Shown here piece by piece: positions 8,147 through 14,150 of a DNA stretch of 19,347 bases (position 1 is the stretch's first letter; each line of letters begins with the position of its first letter). The translations under genes and the position numbers were made by a program. The stretch lies in assembly GCA_900553165.1 (NCBI GenBank), contig USCN01000005.1:1-19347 (forward strand), in the 5' to 3' direction. This DNA is from an uncultured Collinsella sp. (GTDB taxonomy: Bacteria; Actinomycetota; Coriobacteriia; Coriobacteriales; Coriobacteriaceae). The notes under the pieces are model-generated. The model was not told the DNA's origin, searched no databases, and was given only the letters and a program-made list of their open reading frames with translations.

Positions 8147-8365
8147 ATGGACGAACGTGCGAAACAGATTCTTGGCAGGCGGGTTGAAGAGACACGCAGG
8201 GACCTTGGTATCTCCAAGGTTGATTTTTGTGTGGCGACAGGAATCAGCCGACCCTACCTCGACCGAATCGAAGATGGGACGGCAAATTTCACGCTCAAGG
8301 TTCTATTTAAGATCGCGCCCGCACTCGGCATGACGGTGTCAGAGCTTCTCGAGGGCATCGAATAG
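8147..8365 (+). CDS. XRE/Cro-family HTH transcriptional regulator (small)
   Basis: A 72-aa protein consisting almost only of a Cro/CI-type helix-turn-helix domain: LGRRVEETRRDLGISKVDFC, then TGISRPYLDRIEDGTANFTLKVLFKIAPALGMTVSELL. The helix-turn-helix lies at about residues 22-45. It likely binds DNA as a dimer and represses itself and the divergent small gene through the 24-bp palindrome at 8094-8117. No Shine-Dalgarno sequence is visible before ATG 8147 (upstream bases are TTCAAACTCGTCTGC), unlike most genes here. If transcription starts from the TATAGT inside the palindrome, the leader would be only about 30 nt and translation weak, fitting an autorepressor made in small amounts. No toxin-like partner is recognised. 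Confidence 0.88.
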   Translation: MDERAKQILGRRVEETRRDLGISKVDFCVATGISRPYLDRIEDGTANFTLKVLFKIAPALGMTVSELLEGIE

Positions 8366-8387
8366 GGGATACCCGTCGAAAACTGAA

Positions 8388-9401
8388 TTACGCCATCGGG
8401 ATGCGGTCGTGGTTGACTTGGCTGTAGAACAGGCGCTGGATCTCGGCGGCATCGCGTGACTGGCCGAGCGCCCACATGGTTTTGGCCACGAGCGTCTCGG
8501 TGGTCATGTCATCGCCACGCAAAATACCCGGATGATCAGCGTAAGCACGGCCGACCTCATAAACACCCAGATCGAGGCCCTCTTCGGGGACCTGCGTGGT
8601 CATAACGACGGTGCGGCCCGAATCGACCCAGCGGAAAATTGCCTCTTGGAACGACTCGCCCGATTCACCAAACTCGGGAATACCGCCAATGCCAAAGGTC
8701 TCCAGAATCACGGCGTCGTAGCTATCGGCCAGAGCGTCCAGAATGCCAGGGTTCACGCCGGGCGTAAGCTTAAGGACAAATACGCGCGGGTCGATGCTGT
8801 CGTAGAAACGCACCGGGTTTTCGCCCTGATGCGTGCCGTGAAGCCCGTTGCGCACGATGCGGTCATTGCGGATATAGGCGATGGGCGGATAGTTGACGCT
8901 AATGAACGCGTTAAAGCTCATGGTGCGCTGTTTGCGGGCGCGCGTGCCGGCAATGGCTACGCCGCCAAACACGATTGAGACGTCGTGCGAGTGTTCGTCG
9001 AGCGCATAGAGCAGACTCTGGTACAGGTTGAGCTTGGCGTCGGTAAAGGGATTGCCCATGGGCTTTTGCGAGCCGGTGAGCACAATGGGTTTGGGGCTAT
9101 CCTGAATCAGGTAGGAAAGCGCTGCCGCGGTGTAGCTCATGGTGTCGGTGCCGTGCAGAATCACGAAGCCGTCGTGGTCGGCATAACCCTCGACGATGAC
9201 GTCGCGGATACGCATCCAGTCACTGGGGCGCATATTGGTACTGTCGATGTTCATCGGCTGCACCACGTCGAGCTCGCAGAGGCCCGAGATCTCGGGGACG
9301 CTCTGGGCGAGCTCCTCACCGGTCAGGGCGGGGGAGAGGCCGTTGCCATCCTCGGTCGATGCGATGGTGCCGCCCGTGGCGATGAGAAGGATGCGCTTCA
9401 T
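8388..9401 (-). CDS. ansA: Type I (cytoplasmic) L-asparaginase
   Basis: A 337-aa enzyme hydrolysing L-asparagine to aspartate and ammonia. The asparaginase/glutaminase signature is complete: ATGGTIAS at residues 8-15 with nucleophile Thr12, and HGTDTMSYTA at 83-92 with the catalytic Thr85-Asp86 pair, followed by PIVLTGSQKPM (105-115). No signal peptide is present, since it begins MKRILLIATGG, so it is the cytoplasmic type I form. Length agrees with AnsA-type enzymes of about 330-340 residues. ATG 9401 is preceded by AAGGAA on the minus strand. It stands alone and is divergent from guaA. A possible extended -10 (TGATGTAAT, minus strand around 9485-9495) could drive it. Some glutaminase side activity is possible. 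Confidence 0.95.
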   Translation of the reverse strand: MKRILLIATGGTIASTEDGNGLSPALTGEELAQSVPEISGLCELDVVQPMNIDSTNMRPSDWMRIRDVIVEGYADHDGFVILHGTDTMSYTAAALSYLIQDSPKPIVLTGSQKPMGNPFTDAKLNLYQSLLYALDEHSHDVSIVFGGVAIAGTRARKQRTMSFNAFISVNYPPIAYIRNDRIVRNGLHGTHQGENPVRFYDSIDPRVFVLKLTPGVNPGILDALADSYDAVILETFGIGGIPEFGESGESFQEAIFRWVDSGRTVVMTTQVPEEGLDLGVYEVGRAYADHPGILRGDDMTTETLVAKTMWALGQSRDAAEIQRLFYSQVNHDRIPMA

Positions 9402-9669
9402 GCTGGTATTCCTTATCGTATTTGCCGCCGCAGGGGCGGAGCCGTTCGGCAGTATTGTGGCACAGGGCGTCCAATGTTCAAACGTATTACATCATCTGTA
9501 ACGTCTGGTAACGCTTCAATTACCGTCAAATAGGGCCCAGGTCGTGCGTTTGCCGTGCGCTGATGGCTGCGAGGGACGAGAAACCCCATATAACGTGTAC
9601 ACTATGTAAGCTGTTTTCGTTTATTCGCGCGGGTGGGCACCGGCTCCCCGCCAACAAGAGGGGGAAACC

Positions 9670-11268
9670 ATGGATCAAAAGGCTTCCGCAAAGGTCCTCG
9701 TACTCGACTTTGGTGCGCAGTACGGTCAGCTCATTGCCCGTCGCGTCCGCGACCTCAACGTGTATTCCGAGATTGTCCCCTGCGACATCTCGGCCGACGA
9801 GATTCGCGAAATGAACGCCTCTGCGCTCATCCTTTCCGGCGGCCCGGCCTCTGTGTATGCCGAGGACGCTCCGTCCATCGATCCTGCCATCTTTGACCTG
9901 GGCCTTCCCGTCCTGGGCTTTTGCTACGGCCATCAGATCACGGCCGTGACGCTCGGCGGCAAGGTTGGCCACTCCGAGGTGGGCGAGTACGGCCGCGCCA
10001 CCATCACGCGTACGGCCGGCGCCAAGCTCTTTAACTCCACGCCTATGGAGCAGACCGTGTGGATGAGCCACCGCGACGCCGTGTCCGAGGTGCCCGAGGG
10101 CTTTACCGTTACCGCCAGCACCGACGTGTGCCCGGTTGCCGCCATGGAGTGCGTCGAGCGCAAGATTTTCACCACGCAGTTCCACCCCGAGGTCAAGCAC
10201 TCCGAGTACGGTCAGCAGCTGCTGAGCAACTTCCTGTTTGAGATCTGTGGCCTGGAGCCCAACTGGAGCATGGACGACCTGGTCGAGACCATGACGGCCG
10301 AGTTCCGCGAGAAGGTCGGTGACGACCGCGTGATTCTGGCTCTGTCCGGCGGCGTCGACTCCTCCGTCGTGGCTGCGCTGGGCGCCCGCGCCGTGGGCAA
10401 GCAGATGACCTGTGTGTTCATCAACCATGGTCTGTTGCGCAAGGGCGAGCCCGAGCAGGTGGAGGAGGTCTTCACCAAGCAGTTTGACGTCGACTTTATT
10501 CACGTCCACGCCGAGGACCGTTATGCCGAGCTTCTGGCCGGCGTGACCGAGCCCGAGGAGAAGCGCCGCATCATCGGTACGCAGTTCTGGAAAGAGTTCT
10601 TCGCCGTGGCGCAGCAGCTCGAGACCGATGGCAAGCCGGTCAAGTACCTGGCTCAGGGCACCATCTACCCCGACATCATCGAGTCCGGCGCTCGCAAGAC
10701 GGGCGGCAAGACGGCCACCATCAAGAGCCATCACAACCTGATCCCGTTCCCCGAGGGCGTGCACTTCGATCTCATTGAGCCGCTCGACCACTTCTTTAAG
10801 GACGAGGTCCGCGCACTTGGTCTGGCACTGGGCCTGCCGGGTCACATCGTGTTCCGTCAGCCTTTCCCGGGCCCGGGTCTGGCCATCCGCATCATCGGTG
10901 CGGTCGACAAGGAGAAGCTCGAGATCCTCAAGAACGCCGACGCCATCGTGCGCGAGGAGCTCGACGCCTACAACCAGCGTCTGTTTGAGCAGACCGGCGA
11001 GCGCAACTCTGAGCACAGCTGCTGGCAGTATTTCGCGGTTCTGCCCGACATCAAGTCCGTTGGCGTTATGGGCGACGAGCGTACCTATCAGCGCCCGATC
11101 ATCCTGCGTGCCGTCGAGTCCAGCGATGCCATGACCGCCGACTGGGCCAAGCTGCCCTACGATGTCTTGGCCCGCATCTCCGGCCGCATCGTTGCCGAGG
11201 TTCCCGGCGCCAACCGCGTGTGCTACGACATCACGTCCAAGCCGCCCGCGACCATCGAGTGGGAGTAG
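9670..11268 (+). CDS. guaA: GMP synthase (glutamine-hydrolysing)
   Basis: A 532-aa two-domain enzyme converting XMP, glutamine and ATP to GMP in purine synthesis. The class I glutamine amidotransferase domain (residues about 8-195) has the triad Cys85 (GFCYGHQ), His172 and Glu174 (FHPEVKHSE). The ATP-pyrophosphatase domain starts with the PP-loop LALSGGVDSS at 223-232. The C-terminal dimerisation domain ends in the conserved RVCYDITSKPPATIEWE. The protein is complete. ATG 9670 is preceded by GAGGGGG. The leader has a GC-rich hairpin (GCGGG 9629-9633 with CCCGC 9647-9651); no purine riboswitch was seen. The last codons (GAG TGG GAG TAG) appear to be the attachment site of the element to the right: the coding sequence is restored intact, as usual for guaA-integrated islands. 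Confidence 0.98.
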   Translation: MDQKASAKVLVLDFGAQYGQLIARRVRDLNVYSEIVPCDISADEIREMNASALILSGGPASVYAEDAPSIDPAIFDLGLPVLGFCYGHQITAVTLGGKVGHSEVGEYGRATITRTAGAKLFNSTPMEQTVWMSHRDAVSEVPEGFTVTASTDVCPVAAMECVERKIFTTQFHPEVKHSEYGQQLLSNFLFEICGLEPNWSMDDLVETMTAEFREKVGDDRVILALSGGVDSSVVAALGARAVGKQMTCVFINHGLLRKGEPEQVEEVFTKQFDVDFIHVHAEDRYAELLAGVTEPEEKRRIIGTQFWKEFFAVAQQLETDGKPVKYLAQGTIYPDIIESGARKTGGKTATIKSHHNLIPFPEGVHFDLIEPLDHFFKDEVRALGLALGLPGHIVFRQPFPGPGLAIRIIGAVDKEKLEILKNADAIVREELDAYNQRLFEQTGERNSEHSCWQYFAVLPDIKSVGVMGDERTYQRPIILRAVESSDAMTADWAKLPYDVLARISGRIVAEVPGANRVCYDITSKPPATIEWE

Positions 11269-11361
11269 GCTGATAGGGTTCTGACCTGCATTTTTGAGTG
11301 CCGCACTGTGCCGCTGAGTTTCGTTTCGTACGAGAGTCATGGCAAAGCCGCCAGCGATGTT

Positions 11362-11799
11362 GGTGAGTAAATACGATAACCGAGCCTCCGTTCCCGCGTT
11401 GGGACGGAGGCTTTTTCTTTGTCGTTTTACTCCCTTTCACCTGCGATTTCGCAATTTACTCCCCCGTGTTTCAAGACGGCAAGGCACGGTGCGGCATTCG
11501 GAGGAACGGGAGTAAGGATTCATCCCAAGTGAGTAGACGCGCGATTTTTGTCTCCGAGAGCCAAACGGGGCCGTTTCGGGGCCTGTGAAACTCAAATCGA
11601 ACTCAATAGGCTTTTCGGCGGTCTTCTCACAGCGTTTTCCCAGGTGGTTAATGGGGAGTAAAGAATCTCGCCGCCTCAATGAAAACGGGAGTAACCAGGG
11701 GAAATGCCGCGGCGTACTGCCGCGTGCCGCCGTGTAAGCCACCGCGTCATTTACTCCCCAGGTGCGCCGGAAATGCCTTGGCATGCAATGGGGAGTAAA
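11362..11799. repeat. Array of GGGAGTAA motifs in both orientations (candidate integrase-binding sites)
   Basis: Seven exact copies of the octamer GGGAGTAA are present. On the plus strand they lie at 11508-11515, 11654-11661, 11687-11694 and 11791-11798. On the minus strand they lie at 11427-11434, 11456-11463 and 11751-11758. Near copies are GGTGAGTAA (11362-11370) and GTGAGTAG (11529-11536). The longer word TGGGGAGTAAA is exact at 11652-11662 and 11789-11799 (plus) and 11750-11760 (minus), the last two forming an inverted pair. By chance about 0.01 copies of an octamer would be expected. The motif resembles the guaA stop region GGGAGTAG (11261-11268). Arm-type or core-type sites of the nearby tyrosine recombinase are the best explanation. 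Confidence 0.8.
11383..11420 (+). terminator. Rho-independent terminator downstream of guaA
   Basis: AGCCTCCGT (11383-11391) pairs with ACGGAGGCT (11404-11412), with an inner CCC/GGG pair next to a one-base bulge, followed by the T-rich run TTTTTCTTT. It lies 115 bases after the guaA stop, so guaA mRNA would carry a 3' tail that includes element DNA if the junction is at the guaA end. Confidence 0.85.
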
Positions 11800-11886
11800 A
11801 ACTCAGCTTACGCAGGCCCGAGCGGCGCTCGCCGCCTGGTCCACCGTCCTGATTCGGTTGCGTTGATCGCGAAATGCGGAGAGCCG

Positions 11887-12300
11887 CTACAGCGAGGCTT
11901 TCCAGTCCTCGTATTCGTCGGCGTCGATCTTGCCGTTTTCGAGCTGCGCGCGCTTCTCTGCCCACAGTTCGATCGCCATCGCGGCTTTGGGCGCGTGCGG
12001 CGCCTTGGGGTTCAGGGAGAGGCCCGTGCCGTCGGCTGCGGGCACGATGCCGAAGGAGTCCTCGAGCCGCACGAGCAGCGACATGAGGTCGCCCGCAGTC
12101 TCGACGCCGTAATCCTTGAGGGCGTTGACGGACACGCCGAGCGCCGCGGAGATGGACTCGAGCAGCTCGGGCTTCACGGCGCGGATGCCGCTCTCGTAGT
12201 GGCGCACGGCCCCCTCGGTCAGGCCGACCGCCTCGGCGAGCTGCGCCTGCGTCATGCCGCGCGACTTGCGGTACCGCCTTATGTTCTCGCCTACGGACAT
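11887..12300 (-). CDS. XRE-family HTH repressor of the element
   Basis: A 137-aa regulator. An N-terminal Cro/CI-type helix-turn-helix domain covers residues about 4-60 (IRRYRKSRGMTQAQLAEAVG, LTEGAVRHYESGIRAVKPELL). An acidic helical C-terminal part of about 70 residues ends in GKIDADEYEDWKASL. ATG 12300 is preceded by the strong site AGGAGGAGGG; the frame continues upstream to 12360, but that start lacks a ribosome binding site and overlaps the operator. The C-terminal part shows no LexA/CI peptidase motif, so control by RecA-type self-cleavage is unlikely. It is divergent from the xis-int-mobC operon across a cluster of GTAC motifs and is the natural candidate for the element's master repressor. 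Confidence 0.9.
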   Translation of the reverse strand: MSVGENIRRYRKSRGMTQAQLAEAVGLTEGAVRHYESGIRAVKPELLESISAALGVSVNALKDYGVETAGDLMSLLVRLEDSFGIVPAADGTGLSLNPKAPHAPKAAMAIELWAEKRAQLENGKIDADEYEDWKASL

Positions 12301-12331
12301 GAGCCCTCCTCCTGGAATTACGTACCAGCAC

Positions 12332-12360
12332 ATCTTATCAGCGTACGCAAATGTACGCAA
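12332..12360 (-). promoter_or_regulatory. Candidate promoter of the XRE repressor with overlapping GTAC operator
   Basis: On the minus strand TTGCGT (12360-12355) and TAAGAT (12337-12332) are spaced by 17 bases and would start transcription about 25 nt before the strong ribosome binding site and ATG 12300. The inverted pair GCGTAC-GCAAAT-GTACGC (12341-12358) covers the spacer and part of the -35, placing an operator exactly where autorepression would be expected. Confidence 0.5.
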
Positions 12361-12422
12361 TTCTATTGACAGTACAGATATGTACGTTTACTCTGAATCT
12401 GTGAACCGTACGTATCCGTACG
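12341..12422. promoter_or_regulatory. Cluster of three GTAC-N6-GTAC operators between the repressor and the int operon
   Basis: GTAC tetramers occur at 12343, 12353, 12372, 12382, 12408 and 12418, in pairs each with exactly 6 bases between (10-base period, one helical turn). A lone copy is at 12322. The pairs are GTAC-GCAAAT-GTACG, GTAC-AGATAT-GTACG and GTAC-GTATCC-GTACG. The same arrangement recurs upstream of parA (19010-19024). The likely ligand is the divergent XRE protein. Confidence 0.7.
12366..12394 (+). promoter_or_regulatory. Promoter of the xis-int-mobC operon with operator in the spacer
   Basis: TTGACA (12366-12371) is followed after 17 bases by TACTCT (12389-12394). The spacer contains GTACA-GATA-TGTAC (12372-12385), a 5-bp inverted repeat that is also a GTAC-N6-GTAC motif. 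A protein bound here would block RNA polymerase directly. Another motif copy, CGTAC-GTATCC-GTACG (12407-12422), sits just downstream in the leader. Confidence 0.75.
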
Positions 12423-12440
12423 CCATTGATTGGAGGAGCC

Positions 12441-12644
12441 ATGGACGAGAAGGTGGCGAAGACGCCGAGGCCGCACATGCTGGACGCCGACGAGGTCGCG
12501 GAGCTGCTGAGGATCAAGAAAGGCAGCGCCTACGAGGTGATCAGGAAGATAAACGCCGAGCAGGAGGCGCGCGGGCGCGTGGTCATCCGCGGGCGCGTTC
12601 GAAGCGACGTCTTCGACGCCCTGTACTTCCCGGAGGTGGACTGA
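12441..12644 (+). CDS. Excisionase-like winged-helix DNA-binding protein
   Basis: A 67-aa protein, MDEKVAKTPRPHMLDADEVA onward, of the small MerR-like/excisionase group encoded just before tyrosine recombinases on mobile elements. The segment LDADEVAELLRIKKGSAYEVIRKIN (residues about 14-38) is the typical helix-turn-helix with recognition helix after KKGSAY, and VVIRGRVRSDVFDALYF (about 48-64) is the wing. ATG 12441 follows GGAGGA with good spacing; the further upstream ATG in frame lacks a site. It ends one base before the recombinase start, so the two are translationally coupled. It probably sets the direction of recombination toward excision, but it could instead be a regulator of the operon. 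Confidence 0.82.
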   Translation: MDEKVAKTPRPHMLDADEVAELLRIKKGSAYEVIRKINAEQEARGRVVIRGRVRSDVFDALYFPEVD

Positions 12645-12645
12645 C

Positions 12646-13716
12646 ATGCCCGTGTACAAGGACGACGGCAACGGCACGTTCTACGTGCAGTGCTACTACC
12701 GCGACGCCCGCGGCTCGAAGCGCCACAAGACGAAGCGCGGCTTCTCCTCCGAGGTGGAGGCCGCAGTGTGGGAGAGCCAGTTCAAGAGCCTTAACGGCGG
12801 GGCCATGGACATGACGTTCTCCGAGTTCGTCGAGGTGTACGCCTCCGAGGTGAAGCCGCGCATACGCGAGCACACGTGGATCACCAAGGAGTACATCATC
12901 AACGACAAGCTCGTGCCGTTCTTCGGGGACATGCGCATGTGCGACGTGAGGCCGATCGACGTCATCAGGTGGCAAAACGAGCTCACCGAGCACCGGGACG
13001 CCGACGGGAAGCCCTGGGCACCGACGTACCTGCGCACAGTGAACAACCAGCTCAACGCCATCTTCAACCACGCCGAGCGCTACTACGGCCTCAGCGACAA
13101 CCCGGTGCGCAGGGTCGACAAGATAGGCTCGAAGAAGGGCGGCGAGATGCAGTTCTGGACCAAGGACGAGTACCTGAGGTTCAGCGAGGCCGTCATGGAC
13201 AAGCCTCTCTCATTCCACGCCTTCGAGCTGCTTTACTGGACGGGCATACGCTGCGGCGAGCTCCTGGCGCTCACGCCGTCCGACTTCATGCTGGAGAGCT
13301 CGCGGCTGCGCATCAACAAGTCGTACCAGAGCCTCAACGGCGTTGACACCGTGACCGACCCCAAGACGCCCAAGTCCGTGCGCACGATCGTCATGCCCGC
13401 CTTCCTGCGCGACGAGATGGCGGACTTCATCGAGATGCGCGACGACGTCGCCCCCGACGAGCGCCTGTTCGCCGTGACCAAGCACTTCCTGGCCCACGAG
13501 ATGGAGCGCGGGTGCAAGGCGTCGGGCGTGAAGCGCATCCGCATACACGACATACGCCACAGCCATGTGAGCCTGCTGATAGAGATGGGCTTCTCCGCGC
13601 TGGCCATCGCCGAGCGCATGGGCCACGAGGCGGTGGACATCACCTACCGCTACGCGCACCTGTTCCCCACGAAGCAGGACGAGATGGCCGCCGCGCTCGA
13701 CGGGGCGAGGGGGTAA
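12646..13716 (+). CDS. int: Tyrosine recombinase (site-specific integrase)
   Basis: A complete 356-aa phage-type integrase. Residues 1-50 form an N-terminal arm-binding (AP2-like) module (VYKDDGNGTFYVQCYYRDAR). Residues about 56-150 are the SAM-like core-binding domain. The catalytic domain from about 168 has all active residues: Arg202 (TGIRCGELLAL), Lys243 (TPKS), His301 and Arg304 (HDIRHSH), His327 (MGHE) and nucleophile Tyr336 (TYRYAHLFP). The presence of an arm-binding domain predicts arm-type sites near its attachment site, which fits the GGGAGTAA array 0.9 kb away. It begins one base after the excisionase-like gene and is followed by the MobC-like gene within 6 bases. Integration into the guaA 3' end is inferred from location. 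Confidence 0.96.
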   Translation: MPVYKDDGNGTFYVQCYYRDARGSKRHKTKRGFSSEVEAAVWESQFKSLNGGAMDMTFSEFVEVYASEVKPRIREHTWITKEYIINDKLVPFFGDMRMCDVRPIDVIRWQNELTEHRDADGKPWAPTYLRTVNNQLNAIFNHAERYYGLSDNPVRRVDKIGSKKGGEMQFWTKDEYLRFSEAVMDKPLSFHAFELLYWTGIRCGELLALTPSDFMLESSRLRINKSYQSLNGVDTVTDPKTPKSVRTIVMPAFLRDEMADFIEMRDDVAPDERLFAVTKHFLAHEMERGCKASGVKRIRIHDIRHSHVSLLIEMGFSALAIAERMGHEAVDITYRYAHLFPTKQDEMAAALDGARG

Positions 13717-13721
13717 GAAGG

Positions 13722-14147
13722 ATGCCGTGCGAGAACAGCGCCCGCAAGCGCAGCAAGACGATGGCGTTCCGCTGCACGCCCGAGGAGCGCAAGCTCATAT
13801 GCGAGATGGCAGCCTGGAGCGGCATGAACAGGCAGGACTACATCATCGCCAAGCTCACCGATACCCAGGTCGAGGTGAGGCCCTCCGTGAGCGTGCAGAA
13901 GGCACTGAGGGACTCGATGGCGGAATTGGCCAAGGAGGTGCGGCTGGCGGCCTCCTACGGCGAGCTGAGCGAGTCCCTGCAACAGAGAATTGAGCACGTG
14001 ATGAGGTTCTTCCTAGCGCTCGGCGAGCCTGTTGACGCGCCGACGGAAGAGACATCGCCACGAACTACGTTTTTGGAAGAGCCGGTTCCATCCGTCATCG
14101 ATGCGGGTTCCGACACCGCAAGCATCTTCGAGATGGGACGCAGGTAG
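13722..14147 (+). CDS. MobC-like relaxosome / ribbon-helix-helix mobilisation protein
   Basis: A 141-aa basic-to-acidic protein. Residues about 10-50 (RSKTMAFRCTPEERKLICEM then SGMNRQDYIIAKL) match the ribbon-helix-helix domain of MobC-type plasmid mobilisation proteins, which bind oriT and help the relaxase. A helical stretch (about 60-105) and a disordered acidic tail follow. ATG 13722 is 5 bases after the int stop; the close AAGAAGG gives tight spacing, so ATG 13761 is an alternative start. No relaxase is in view; it would lie elsewhere on the element or in trans. Its stop is only 3 bases from the stop of the convergent DUF262 gene. It could also be a general RHH regulator. Confidence 0.75.
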   Translation: MPCENSARKRSKTMAFRCTPEERKLICEMAAWSGMNRQDYIIAKLTDTQVEVRPSVSVQKALRDSMAELAKEVRLAASYGELSESLQQRIEHVMRFFLALGEPVDAPTEETSPRTTFLEEPVPSVIDAGSDTASIFEMGRR

Positions 14148-14150
14148 GGC

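Larger units (their letters stand above)
11269..11886. other. 618-bp noncoding left end of the element
   Basis: Between guaA and the XRE gene I see no credible gene. The leftward open frame over 11437-11784 has no ribosome binding site, is unusually rich in Arg/Ser/Pro, and consists largely of repeat DNA. The region contains the guaA-side terminator (11383-11420), the GGGAGTAA repeat array, a compact palindrome AAACGG-GG-CCGTTT (11563-11576) and a GC-rich hairpin near 11820-11840. Its layout fits the attachment-site region of an integrated element. Confidence 0.6.

Noticed and set aside
8118..8333. Rightward frame starting at ATG 8118
   Set aside because: It overlaps the XRE gene in another frame, has no ribosome binding site and no family pattern.
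9594..9603. GTGTACAC before guaA as a member of the GTAC operator set
   Set aside because: It is a single self-complementary word without the second GTAC at the 6-base spacing seen on the element.
9590..9669. Possible purine riboswitch in the guaA leader
   Set aside because: The conserved core of purine or PRPP/guanine-type aptamers is not visible; only a short GC-rich hairpin is present.
9526..11340. 604-codon leftward open frame opposite guaA
   Set aside because: It mirrors guaA in GC-rich DNA. The guaA reading has complete catalytic motifs; the opposite frame has none.
11437..11784. 115-codon leftward open frame in the left end of the element
   Set aside because: No ribosome binding site, odd composition, and it is made largely of the GGGAGTAA repeats, so it is better explained as att-type DNA.
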